Source: Paulinella micropora
Taxonomy: Eukaryota; Cercozoa; Imbricatea; Euglyphida
Reading direction: 5' to 3'
Length of the DNA: 20,388 bases
NCBI GenBank assembly: GCA_009731375.1
Contig: BJOX01000020.1
Span: forward strand, 967,298 to 987,685
The notes under the pieces were generated by a model. It saw nothing but the letters and a program-made list of their open reading frames with translations, ran no database searches and was not told the origin of the DNA. A program made the position numbers and the translations under genes. Shown in pieces: positions 1 to 8,702 of the stretch (position 1 is its first letter; the number at the start of each line of letters is the position of its first letter).

Positions 1-22
1 CACCACCACCACCACCACCACC

Positions 23-54
<32 letters not shown>

Positions 55-247
55 CACCACCACCACCACAACCACCAACAACAACAACAACAATAGCAAC
101 AACAATAACAACAATAACAACAACAACAAAAACAGCAACAACAACAACAACAAAAACAGCAACAACAACAACAACAACACCACCACCACCACCACCAGCA
201 CCACCACCAACAACAACAACAACAACAACAGCAACAACACCAACACC

Positions 248-301
<54 letters not shown>

Positions 302-337
302 AACAACAATAACAACAACAACAACAACAACAAAAAT

Positions 338-370
<33 letters not shown>

Positions 371-518
371 AACAATAACAATAACAATAACAACAATAAC
401 AACAACAATAACAACAATAACAACAACAACAACAACAATAACAACAACAACAACAACAATAATAATAATAATAACAACAACAACAACAACAACAACACCA
501 CCACCACCACCACCCACC

Positions 519-550
<32 letters not shown>

Positions 551-554
551 CAAC

Positions 555-586
<32 letters not shown>

Positions 587-630
587 CACCACCACCACCA
601 CCACCACCACCACCAACAACAACAACAAAC
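1..630. repeat. (AAC)n/(ACC)n trinucleotide array
   Basis: Alternating blocks of CAC and CAA triplets with occasional AAT, AAA and AGC variants; the array runs off the left edge. Blocks of pure CAC alternate with pure CAA, which suggests block duplication rather than random point change. No other structure is seen. Confidence 0.97.
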
Positions 631-759
631 GGAAAAGAAAAGAAAAGAAACAAACACTTAGATACATACATACATACAAACAAGGACCTAAGCATGGTAT
701 TCAATATAGTTAAGTCCATCGCAGACGTGGTCTGAAGCAGTGTTGCTATATCCTGAAAC
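631..759. other. Purine-rich tract and unassigned sequence
   Basis: A short (GAAAA)n tract (631-650), a brief CATA tract (662-676) and about 80 bp of non-repetitive sequence (677-759) with no match elsewhere in the window. Confidence 0.7.
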
Positions 760-889
760 ATACATACATACATACATACATACATACATACACACATACA
801 CACATACACATACATACAAAGATATATTCATACATGGCATACATACATACATATACATGCATACAAACATACAAACATACATTCATACA

Positions 890-921
<32 letters not shown>

Positions 922-1119
922 AAGACAAATATTCATACATTCATACATACATGCATACATACATGCATGCATGCATGCATACATACATGCATGCATGCAT
1001 GCATACATACATACATGCATACATGAATACATACATACATACATACATATGTACATACATACATACATACATACATACATACAGACATACATATGTACAT
1101 ACATACGTACATACGTACA

Positions 1120-1151
<32 letters not shown>

Positions 1152-1177
1152 CATACATACATACATACATGCATACA

Positions 1178-1209
<32 letters not shown>

Positions 1210-1305
1210 CACACACACATATATACATACATTTATACATACATAGATACATACATACATACATACATACATACATTCATACATACATACATACATACAT
1301 ACATA
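760..1305. repeat. (CATA)n array with CATG and CATA(CA) variants
   Basis: Tetranucleotide CATA array with patches of CATGCATG (about 950-1020), ATGTACATACGT (1047-1115) and CACACA (1209-1220). It lacks stop codons in several frames, so it yields spurious Tyr-Ile-His-Thr and Met-Tyr-Val-Cys frames. Confidence 0.96.
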
Positions 1306-1398
1306 GTTACCTCTTGCTTGCAAGCGTTGGCGTCCGCACAAGACTCAGAAACTACATACATACATACATACATACATACATACATACATACATACATT
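1306..1398. other. 47-bp unassigned segment and short CATA array
   Basis: Non-repetitive sequence at 1306-1353, followed by CATA repeats to 1398 that abut the foldback element. Confidence 0.6.
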
Positions 1399-1542
1399 TA
1401 TCGGTGATCTCCACAAAATGTGGTCAGGTTACCGATAAAACTACATATGCGGCGCGCCAAATTTGACGTGTTTTGCGGGCTCGTGGGCCCGGCCCGGTTC
1501 GCCCGCAAAACACGTCAAATTTGTGGCTAGCCGCATAATATA
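1399..1542 (+). mobile_element. Foldback (double-hairpin) element, copy 1
   Basis: Two adjoining hairpins. The first (1399-1437) has outer arms TTATCGGT/ACCGATAA and an inner CCACA-AAA-TGTGG hairpin. The second has perfect 23-bp arms at 1458-1480 and 1501-1523 (core GACGTGTTTTGCGGGC) around a 20-nt GC-rich loop, with an outer TATGCGGC/GCCGCATA pair at 1446-1453 and 1530-1537. A diverged second copy with the same architecture lies at 11868-12001. There is no coding capacity, so it would be a non-autonomous foldback or MITE-like element. Both flanks are CATA repeats, so target-site duplication cannot be judged here. Confidence 0.8.
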
Positions 1543-1547
1543 CTAAT

Positions 1548-1676
1548 ATACATACATACATACATACATACATACATACATACATACATACATACATACC
1601 TGCTGAGGCGTTCAACATCGCCCATAAGCCACCACCTGTGTGTATGTGTGTGTGTGTGTGTGCGTGTGTACGTATG
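1548..1676. repeat. (CATA)n, short unassigned segment, (GT)n
   Basis: CATA array 1548-1599, unassigned sequence 1600-1638, then a GTGTAT/GT tract to 1676. Confidence 0.85.
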
Positions 1677-1952
1677 TAAGAAAAGAAAAAGAGAAATGAA
1701 AAGAAAAAAGAGAAGAAAGAAAGAAAGAAAGAGAAACCGTGTGCTAAGAGCGCCTGGCTTGTCTCGTGCGGGTACAAGAAAAGCAAAAGAGAATAAAAAG
1801 AGAATAAAAAGAAAAAAGAGAAGAAAGAAAGAAAGAAAAGAAAGAAAGAAAGAAAGAAAGAAAGAAATAGAAACCGTGTGTTAAGAGCGCCTGGTTTGTC
1901 TCGTGCACGTGTAGGTACAAGAAAAGAAAAAGAGAATAAAAAGAAAAAAAGA

Positions 1953-1993
<41 letters not shown>

Positions 1994-2627
1994 AATAGAA
2001 ACCGTGTGTTCAGAGCGCCTGGTTCGTCTCGTGTACGTGTAGGTACGAGAAAAGAAAAGAGATTAAAAAGAAAAAAGAGAAGACAAGAAAGAAAGAAAAA
2101 GAAACCGTGCGCTAAGAGCGCCTTGCTTGTGTTTTGTAAGTTAGATAACATACATAACATACATAACATACATAACATAACATACATAACATACACACAC
2201 ATAAATACACATACATACATACATACATACATACATACATACACACATGCATACCATACCATGCCATGCCATACCCATGGAAGCCAGCGTAAGAAAAGAA
2301 AAAGAAAATGAAAAGAAAAACAGAGAAGAAAGAAAGAAAAGAAAGAGAAACCGTGTGCTAAGAGCGCGTGGCTTGTCTCGTGTAGGTACGAGGAAAGAAA
2401 AAGAGAATAAAAAGACAATACAATACAATACAATACAATACAATACAATACAATACAATACAATACAATACAATAGTACTTACACTACAATACAATACAA
2501 TACAATACAATACATACCATACCATGCAATACAATACAATACAATACAATACAATACAATAGAATAGAGAAGAAAGAAAAAGAAACCGTAAGCCAAGAGC
2601 GCCTGGCTGGTTTCGTGAAGGTAAAAA
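1677..2627 (+). repeat. Six-copy GAAACCGTG-core repeat with purine spacers
   Basis: Six copies of a 45-52 bp core starting at 1733, 1870, 1998, 2101, 2347 and 2582. Key blocks are GAAACCGTGTGCTAAGAGCG, CCTGGCTTGTCTCGTG and GGTACAAG. Each of the first copies is followed by an A/G-rich spacer of GAAA, AAAAGAGAAT and GAAAG units. Spacings are 137, 128, 103, 246 and 235 bp. The two long intervals carry a CATA tract (2150-2262) and a CAATA pentanucleotide tract (2415-2559). Copies 4 and 6 are the most diverged. The layout resembles tandem elements with A-rich tails, but I see no clear RNA polymerase III box, so its origin is undecided. Minus-strand frames (repeating His-Glu-Thr-Ser-Gln-Ala-Leu-Leu) come from the repeat. 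Confidence 0.88.
2415..2559. repeat. (CAATA)n pentanucleotide array
   Basis: CAATA units, interrupted at 2476-2487 and by CATACCATACCATG at 2512-2526. It sits inside the fifth interval of the GAAACCGTG repeat. Confidence 0.95.
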
Positions 2628-2692
2628 TCAGGCGATGGGAGCCACCGACCAGTGAACAGGTTGACCACATGCAACTAGAAAAAATAGTAATT
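2628..2692. other. Unassigned segment
   Basis: About 65 bp of non-repetitive sequence between the sixth GAAACCGTG core and the GAT/AAT tract. No match elsewhere in the window was seen. Confidence 0.5.
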
Positions 2693-2713
2693 ATGATGAT
2701 GATGATGATGATG

Positions 2714-2757
<44 letters not shown>

Positions 2758-2765
2758 CATAATAG
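2693..2765 (-). repeat. (ATT)n/(ATC)n tail of the SINE
   Basis: On the plus strand, seven GAT units followed by AAT units. Read on the minus strand this directly follows the SINE 3' end (GAGAAGCACTATT), as expected for a simple-repeat tail. Confidence 0.8.
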
Positions 2766-2887
2766 TGCTTCTCTGTCAATGGCTGATGCATTTCTGCACA
2801 TGCGCCTCCATCGTCTCACCCGTGAGGGGAGTACGAAGAATTGACGATAAGCTCTAATGACACCCCCGCAAGGGCAGTTCCAACACT

Positions 2888-2957
2888 TCCAGACGGGCCG
2901 GTATGTTCAATGAAAATACTGGTCCAGACAGACCGGTATGTTCAATGAAAATACTGG
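2888..2957 (-). repeat. 2 x 35-bp tandem duplication in the SINE body
   Basis: Units 2888-2922 and 2923-2957 differ at two positions (ACGGGCC versus ACAGACC). Each contains the imperfect inverted repeat CCGGTAT...ATACTGG. Confidence 0.95.
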
Positions 2958-3029
2958 TGGCACCGACGGGAATCGAACTGGCGACAGGGCCCAGATGGTA
3001 GAACTTGACCACTGGGCTATCACGGTGTC
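2955..3029 (-). promoter_or_regulatory. tRNA-like head with RNA polymerase III A and B boxes
   Basis: A box at 3009-3019 (11/11 to TRGYNNARNNG) and B box at 2969-2979 (first base differs from GGTTCGANTCC). Box spacing is that of a tRNA gene. The acceptor stem is largely intact, but two T-stem pairs are broken and the D arm is about 2 nt too long, so a functional tRNA gene is unlikely. Confidence 0.85.
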
Positions 3030-3030
3030 C

Positions 3031-3071
3031 AAATAATCATAATAATAATAGTAATAAAAATAGTAATAATG

Positions 3072-3106
<35 letters not shown>

Positions 3107-3284
3107 TTGATAATAATAATAATTTAATAATAATAATAATTTGATAATAATGATAATAATGATAATAATAATAATAATAATAATAATAATATTAATATTA
3201 ATATTAATATTAATAATAATAATAATAATAATATTAATAATGATAATAATGATAATAATGATAATAATAATAATAATAATAATA

Positions 3285-3315
<31 letters not shown>

Positions 3316-3348
3316 TGATACTACAACTACTACTACTACTACTACTAC

Positions 3349-3413
<65 letters not shown>

Positions 3414-3446
3414 TACTACAACTACTACTACTACTACTACTACTAC

Positions 3447-3508
<62 letters not shown>

Positions 3509-3531
3509 AATATAATAATAATATAATAATA

Positions 3532-3587
<56 letters not shown>

Positions 3588-3639
3588 GTAATAATAATAA
3601 TAATAACAAGAACAACAAGAACAACAACAACAACAACCA

Positions 3640-3684
<45 letters not shown>

Positions 3685-3688
3685 CAAC

Positions 3689-3730
<42 letters not shown>
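3031..3730. repeat. (AAT)n array with CTA, ATT and AAC blocks
   Basis: A 700-bp AAT array. It holds two copies of a higher-order block (GATACTACAA then CTA repeats) near 3317-3351 and 3413-3450, a TATAATAATAA variant block at 3497-3540 and an AAC/AAG block at 3605-3638. It lies between the SINE 5' end and the 3' end of a second SINE fragment, on the side expected for the second fragment's tail. Confidence 0.95.
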
Positions 3731-3731
<1 letters not shown>

Positions 3732-3779
3732 GTGCTTCTCTGTCAATGGCAAATGCAAATCTGCACATGTGCCTCCATC

Positions 3780-3783
<4 letters not shown>
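3731..3783 (-). mobile_element. SINE 3'-end fragment
   Basis: Matches the 3' terminal about 53 bp of the SINE at 2766-3030: both contain AGTGCTTCTCTGTCAATGGC and TGCCTCCATCGTCTC-like ends, with a few substitutions. Minus orientation, with the ATT array as tail. The rest of the element is missing and replaced by a CT dinucleotide array. Confidence 0.88.

Positions 3784-3850
<67 letters not shown>
3781..3850. repeat. (CT)n-(CA)n dinucleotide array
   Basis: CT repeats to about 3824, then CA repeats to 3850. Confidence 0.98.
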
Positions 3851-3854
<4 letters not shown>

Positions 3855-3858
3855 CGGT

Positions 3859-3892
3859 GTTGCAAGAGTAGCATGTCGAGTGGCATTCCAAG
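3859..3892 (+). repeat. 34-bp dispersed repeat, copy 1
   Basis: Begins GTTGCAAGAGTAGCATGTCG and is identical over 34 bp to 5319-5352. The two copies bracket the CATA-rich segment 3893-5318 in direct orientation. Confidence 0.95.
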
Positions 3893-4239
3893 ATATACAT
3901 ACGTACATACATACATACATACATACATACATACATACATACATGCATACATGCATACATACATACATACATACATACATGCATACATACATACATGACA
4001 TACATGACATACATACATTACATACATTACATACATACATACATTACATACATACATGCATACATACATACATACATACATACATACATACATACATACA
4101 TACATACATACATACATGATTACATACATACATTACATACATACATGCATACATACATACATACATACATACATACATACGATATACATACATAATTACA
4201 TACATACATACATAATTACATACATAATTACATACATAA

Positions 4240-4270
<31 letters not shown>

Positions 4271-4480
4271 ATTACATAATTACATACATAATTACATACA
4301 TAATTACATACAATTACATACATACATACATACATGCATACATACATACATACATACATGCATACATGCATACATGCATACATACATACATACATACATA
4401 CATACATTCATACATACATACATACATTTTTACACACATACATACATACATACATACATACATACATACATACATACATA
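3893..4480. repeat. (CATA)n array with TACATTACATA and TAATTACATA variants
   Basis: CATA array with variant blocks: CATGACATACATTA around 3995-4060 and TAATTACATACA at 4190-4318. Confidence 0.96.
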
Positions 4481-4574
4481 CAATACCATTTTGCCCTTCC
4501 CCCAAAGCAAAATGGTATTGTATGTATGTATGTATGTATGTATGTATGAATGAATGTATGTATGTATGTGTGTA
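4432..4574. repeat. 143-bp near-palindrome centred on a 14-bp-arm hairpin
   Basis: Arms CAATACCATTTTGC (4481-4494) and GCAAAATGGTATTG (4507-4520) are perfect complements around a 12-nt loop. The palindrome continues outward: CATA repeats on the left are mirrored by TATG repeats on the right, and both ends finish in ACACAC/GTGTGT (4432-4438 and 4568-4574). Only a few repeat units differ in length between the arms. Confidence 0.93.
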
Positions 4575-4606
4575 CCCCACTCCCTACTCCCAACACCTTT
4601 CAGGGA

Positions 4607-4668
<62 letters not shown>

Positions 4669-4703
4669 ATAATAATAATGACCTGTACAGGTGTCCCATG
4701 TAT
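4575..4703. repeat. (CTA)n array and short flanks
   Basis: Unassigned 4575-4606, CTA/AAT array to about 4679, then the perfect 12-bp palindrome ACCTGTACAGGT at 4681-4692. Confidence 0.9.
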
Positions 4704-5318
4704 GTCTAAATCTTTCTTGAGCCAATTGCGCGAAAATATTCCTATACACACATACATACATACATACATCCATACATCCATACATACATACATACGTACA
4801 TACATACATGTCTAAATCCTTCTGAAGCCAATCGCGCGAAAATATACCTATACATACATACCATACATACATATATACATACACACATACATACATATAC
4901 ATACACATACATACATACATACATACATACATACATACATACATGTCTAAATCCCTCTTAAGCCAATCGCGCGAAAATATTCCTATACATACATACCATA
5001 CATACATATATACATACACACATACATATACATACATACATACATACATCCATACATACATGTCTAAATCCCTCTTAAGCCAATCGCGCGAAAATATACC
5101 GTTACATACATACCATACATACATATATACATACACACACGCACATGCATACATACATACATACATACATACATACATACATACATACATACATACATGT
5201 CTAAATCCCTTTTAAGCCAATCGCGCGAAAATATATCTATACATACATACCATACATACATACATACATACATACATACATACATACATACATACATACA
5301 TACATACAATACCATTGC
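4704..5318 (+). repeat. Five-copy GTCTAAATC-core repeat in CATA sequence
   Basis: A core of about 38 bp, GTCTAAATCCCTCTTAAGCC then AATCGCGCGAAAATAT, starts at 4704, 4810, 4945, 5062 and 5199. The cores are separated by CATA-rich spacers that often contain ACATACCATACATACATATA, so units are 106-137 bp. Copy 1 is the most diverged. Read on the minus strand the cores give repeated Phe-Ser-Arg-Asp-Trp-Leu-Lys frames that are not a gene. Confidence 0.93.
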
Positions 5319-5352
5319 GTTGCAAGAGTAGCATGTCGAGTGGCATTCCAAG
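5319..5352 (+). repeat. 34-bp dispersed repeat, copy 2
   Basis: Identical to 3859-3892; followed by GGCGGCCTATATA rather than by CATA. Confidence 0.95.
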
Positions 5353-5365
5353 GGCGGCCTATATA

Positions 5366-5378
5366 TTAACAGATAGAC

Positions 5379-5416
<38 letters not shown>

Positions 5417-5427
5417 GTAGATAGGTG

Positions 5428-5465
<38 letters not shown>
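5366..5465. repeat. (GATA)n array
   Basis: GATA units with a few GGTA/GGTG variants. The motif ATTAACAGATA lies at both ends of the array. Confidence 0.96.
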
Positions 5466-5466
<1 letters not shown>

Positions 5467-5674
5467 TAACAGATATGTTATATTATGTTGTATTATGTTA
5501 TATTGTATTATGTTATGTTATGTTATGTCATGTTATGTTATGTAATGATATGTAATGTAATACATTACATTACATTACATTACATATCATTACATATCAT
5601 TGCATAACATAACATAACATAACATAACATAATACAATATAACATAATACAACATAATATAACATATCTGTTAA
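5466..5674. repeat. 209-bp inverted repeat of pentanucleotide sequence
   Basis: The left arm (5466-5561) starts TTAACAGATATGTTATATTA. The right arm (5564-5674) is its near-exact reverse complement, ending TATAACATATCTGTTAA. The arms agree through irregular landmarks (TTGTATTATG, TATTGTATTATG, AATGATATG), so they derive from one another and not from chance repeat composition. The right arm is about 15 nt longer, by extra ATTAC units near the centre. Confidence 0.93.
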
Positions 5675-5965
5675 TAACAGATGTGTTATATTATGTTGTA
5701 TTATGTTATATTGTATTATGTTATGTTATGTTATGTTATGTAATGATATGTAATGTAATGTAATGTAATGTAATGTAATGTAATGTAATTATATGTAATG
5801 TAATGTAATGTGATGTAATGTAATGTAATGTAATGTTTTATTATGTTATGTTTGGTTATGTTTGTGTTAGTGTTTATGTTATTATGTTTATATTTAGATT
5901 TATGTAGTTGTTATGTAGTTGTTATTTAACGTAATGTAATGCAATGTAATGTAATGTAATTTAAT
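5675..5965. repeat. Third (direct) copy of the arm and (TAATG)n array
   Basis: TAACAGATGTGTTATATTAT opens a direct-orientation copy of the left arm of the neighbouring inverted repeat (one substitution in the first 20 bases). It then runs into TAATG repeats and, from 5835, degenerate TATGTT-rich sequence. Confidence 0.9.
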
Positions 5966-5974
5966 GCTGTCCAT

Positions 5975-6482
<508 letters not shown>

Positions 6483-6483
<1 letters not shown>

Positions 6484-6815
6484 ATCCTGTTCCCTCAGGG
6501 TGCCCTTTCTCGCTTGTTGAGCCCGGAATAAAACCCACAGTGCTCTGTCGGTTTATACTAGACTGTCGAACAGTCTCGAAACTCCATCTGCTTACTGGGT
6601 CCTCTGTAATGGAGGTGGGAGCTCGTTCTGCAAGGGGCGCTTATGGAACGAGCCCTGGCCCCGCCTGGTACTAGGGAGCTTTGGTATCGCCTGTATCAGT
6701 CCCTTCCGTGCAAACATCACGGCTTAGCTGGGCATCGGGTTAATACTTTACCCACAGACTTCCTTGGTTGACGAAATCAGAAGCTCCTTTTTTCTGACAT
6801 TAGTCGATATCTCAT
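6483..6815 (+). mobile_element. TATC-tailed repetitive element, copy 1 (head missing)
   Basis: A 333-bp body that recurs at 7029-7360 and 19760-20096 with only a few differences. It starts AATCCTGTTCCCTCAGGGTG directly against a TATC array, lacking the roughly 80-bp head seen in the other two copies. Hairpins are GACTGT/ACAGTC (about 6560-6576) and GCTCGTTC/GAACGAGC (about 6620-6655), and a T6 run lies near the end. No clear A/B boxes and no coding region. Missing 5' sequence and simple-repeat tails suggest a non-LTR or SINE-type element, but this is inference. Confidence 0.75.
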
Positions 6816-6947
6816 CAGTTGATCTCATCACTTACTCCACGAGCGAACCCAAGGCCACTTGAGGTGTCACTGACCCTCCCTTGGGCTTGGTTTTTTGAAA
6901 TGGGTGCCATCTGTCGACAGACAGAGAATTAGGGGATGGTGTGGGTG
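6816..6947 (+). other. Linker between the two element copies
   Basis: About 130 bp of non-repetitive sequence between the 3' end of copy 1 and the head of copy 2. It could be further 5' sequence of copy 2 that was lost from copy 3. No match elsewhere in the window. Confidence 0.5.
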
Positions 6948-7360
6948 TGCTGGGCCCGTGGTGGGGTGCCTTATGTGTGCCTAGCCATACGCCTATAAGT
7001 CACATGCCGAAATAGCGACGGGAAGCACAATCCTGTTCCCTCAGGGTGCCCTTTCTCGCTTGTTGAGCCCGGAATAAAACCCACAGTGCTCTGTCAGTTT
7101 ATACTAGACTGTCGAACAGTCTCGAACCTCCATCTGCTTACTGGGTCCTCTGTAATGGAGGTGGGAGCTCGTTCTGCAAGGGGCGCTTATGGAACGAGCC
7201 CTGGCCCCGCCTGGTACTAGGGAGCTTTGGTATCGCCTGTATCAGTCCCTTCCGTGCAAACATCACGGCTTAGCTGGGCATCGGGTTAACACTTTACCCA
7301 CAGACTTCCTGGTTGACGAAATCAGAAGCTCCTTTTTTCTGACATTAGTCGATATTTCAT
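6948..7360 (+). mobile_element. TATC-tailed repetitive element, copy 2
   Basis: Head 6948-7028 (TGCTGGGCCCGTGGTGGGGT...) plus body 7029-7360, ending CATTAGTCGATATTTCAT, followed at once by a TATC array. The head is shared with copy 3 and the body with both other copies. Its bodies are spaced 546 bp from copy 1. Confidence 0.82.
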
Positions 7361-7361
7361 A

Positions 7362-7412
<51 letters not shown>

Positions 7413-7436
7413 ATCTATCTATCTATCTATCTATCG

Positions 7437-7470
<34 letters not shown>

Positions 7471-7497
7471 ATATCTCTCTATCTACCTATCTGTTAC
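7361..7497. repeat. (TATC)n array, likely tail of element copy 2
   Basis: TATC units with one TATA, one GATC and one TCTC variant, starting exactly at the element 3' end. Confidence 0.95.
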
Positions 7498-7512
7498 CAC
7501 ACAGTCAGATAT

Positions 7513-7838
7513 CAGCACAATGGTCGGTTGAACAGCCTATATATATATATATATCAGCACAATGACCGGTTGAACAGCCTGTATGTATGTATGTATGTAT
7601 GTATGTATGTATGTATATATATATATATATATATATATCAGCACAATGGTCGGTTGAACAGCCTGTATGTATTTCTGTATTTCTGTATGTATGTATGTAT
7701 GTATATATGTATGCATGTATGTATATATATATATATCAGCACAATGGTCGGTTGAACAGCCTGTATGTATGTATGTATTTCTGTATGTATGTATGTATGT
7801 TTGTATGTATGTATGTATGTATGTATGTAAGTATGTAT

Positions 7839-7899
<61 letters not shown>

Positions 7900-7922
7900 T
7901 ACAATGGTCGGTTGAACAGCCT
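7513..7922 (+). repeat. Five-copy CAGCACAATGGTCGGTTGAA core repeat
   Basis: Five 26-bp cores (the heading sequence plus CAGCCT) at 7513, 7555, 7639, 7737 and 7897, each preceded by a TA tract and followed by GTAT repeats. Copy 2 has GACC for GGTC and copy 5 has CAGTAC. Spacings rise along the array: 42, 84, 98, 160 bp. Confidence 0.95.
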
Positions 7923-7969
7923 ATGTATGTATGTATGTATGTATGTATGTATGTATGTATGTATGTATG

Positions 7970-8021
<52 letters not shown>

Positions 8022-8032
8022 TATATACATAT
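7923..8032. repeat. (GTAT)n, (TA)n and (CA)n arrays
   Basis: Simple repeats joining the two core clusters. Confidence 0.95.
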
Positions 8033-8273
8033 ACCCTTGTGCTAACGTTCACATTACTAGCTGCAGAGGTCCTTAATATATATATATATATATATATTCT
8101 ATATATATATATTATATATATATATATAGAAATATATATATATATGCATATATATATACCATTGTGCAAACGTTCACATTACTAGCTGCAGAGGTCCTTA
8201 ATATATATATATATATAAATATATATATATACCATTGTGCTAACGTTCACATTACTAGCTGCAGAGGTCCTTA

Positions 8274-8304
<31 letters not shown>

Positions 8305-8535
8305 CATGTATATATACCATTGTGCTAACGTTCACATTACTAGCTGCAGAGGTCCTTAATATATATATATATATACATATATAATATATATGTATATATA
8401 TACCATTGTGCTCATGTTCACATTACTAGCTGCAGAGGTCCTTAATATATATATATATAATATGTATATATATACCATTGTGCTAACGTTCACATTACTA
8501 GCTGCAGAGCTCCTTAATATATATATTTATATATT

Positions 8536-8570
<35 letters not shown>

Positions 8571-8614
8571 CATTGTGCTAACGTTCAGATTACTAGCTGC
8601 AGAGGTCCTTAATA

Positions 8615-8647
<33 letters not shown>

Positions 8648-8702
8648 GTGTGTGTGTACCATGTTGCTAACGTTCACATTTCTCTCTGCAGACTTCCTTA
8701 AT
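8033..8702 (+). repeat. Eight-copy ACCATTGTGCTAACGTTCAC core repeat in (TA)n
   Basis: Eight 45-bp cores starting at 8033, 8158, 8231, 8316, 8402, 8474, 8569 and 8658. Each continues ATTACTAGCTGCAGAGGTCC and ends TTAAT, followed by a TA tract. Spacings are 72-125 bp. The last copy is the most diverged (TTTCTCTCTGCAGACTTCC). The first 11 bases are the reverse complement of AGCACAATGGT in the preceding cluster. Confidence 0.96.

Larger units (their letters stand above)
2766..3030 (-). mobile_element. tRNA-derived SINE
   Basis: On the minus strand the element begins GGACACCGTGATAGCCCAGT. An A box TAGCCCAGTGG lies at 3009-3019 and a B box AGTTCGATTCC at 2969-2979, both matching the RNA polymerase III internal promoter consensus. 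The head folds partly as a tRNA: GACACCG (3023-3029) pairs at 6 of 7 positions with CGGTGCC (2959-2965), which is followed by ACCA as in a mature tRNA 3' end. The body carries a 35-bp tandem duplication and ends CAGAGAAGCACTATT, followed by an ATT tail. Its 3' end recurs at 3731-3783, also joined to an ATT array. It has no coding capacity and would depend on a LINE reverse transcriptase. The parental tRNA is uncertain because the D arm is diverged. Confidence 0.88.

Noticed and set aside
834-1466. Long open frame rich in Tyr-Ile-His-Thr
   Set aside because: It is a translation of CATA repeats, and its composition and frame come from the tetranucleotide. The tail runs into the foldback element.
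2955-3029. Functional tRNA gene on the minus strand
   Set aside because: A and B boxes and most of the acceptor stem are present, but the D arm is too long and two T-stem pairs are broken. Context and body mark it as a SINE head.
3348-4040. 230-residue minus-strand frame with poly-Tyr, poly-Ile and poly-Leu
   Set aside because: Pure translation of AAT, CA/CT and CATA microsatellites plus a SINE fragment; no domain.
7513-8702. CRISPR array (regular conserved cores with spacers)
   Set aside because: Spacers are simple TA/GTAT repeats, not unique sequence, and vary widely in length. The DNA is eukaryotic.
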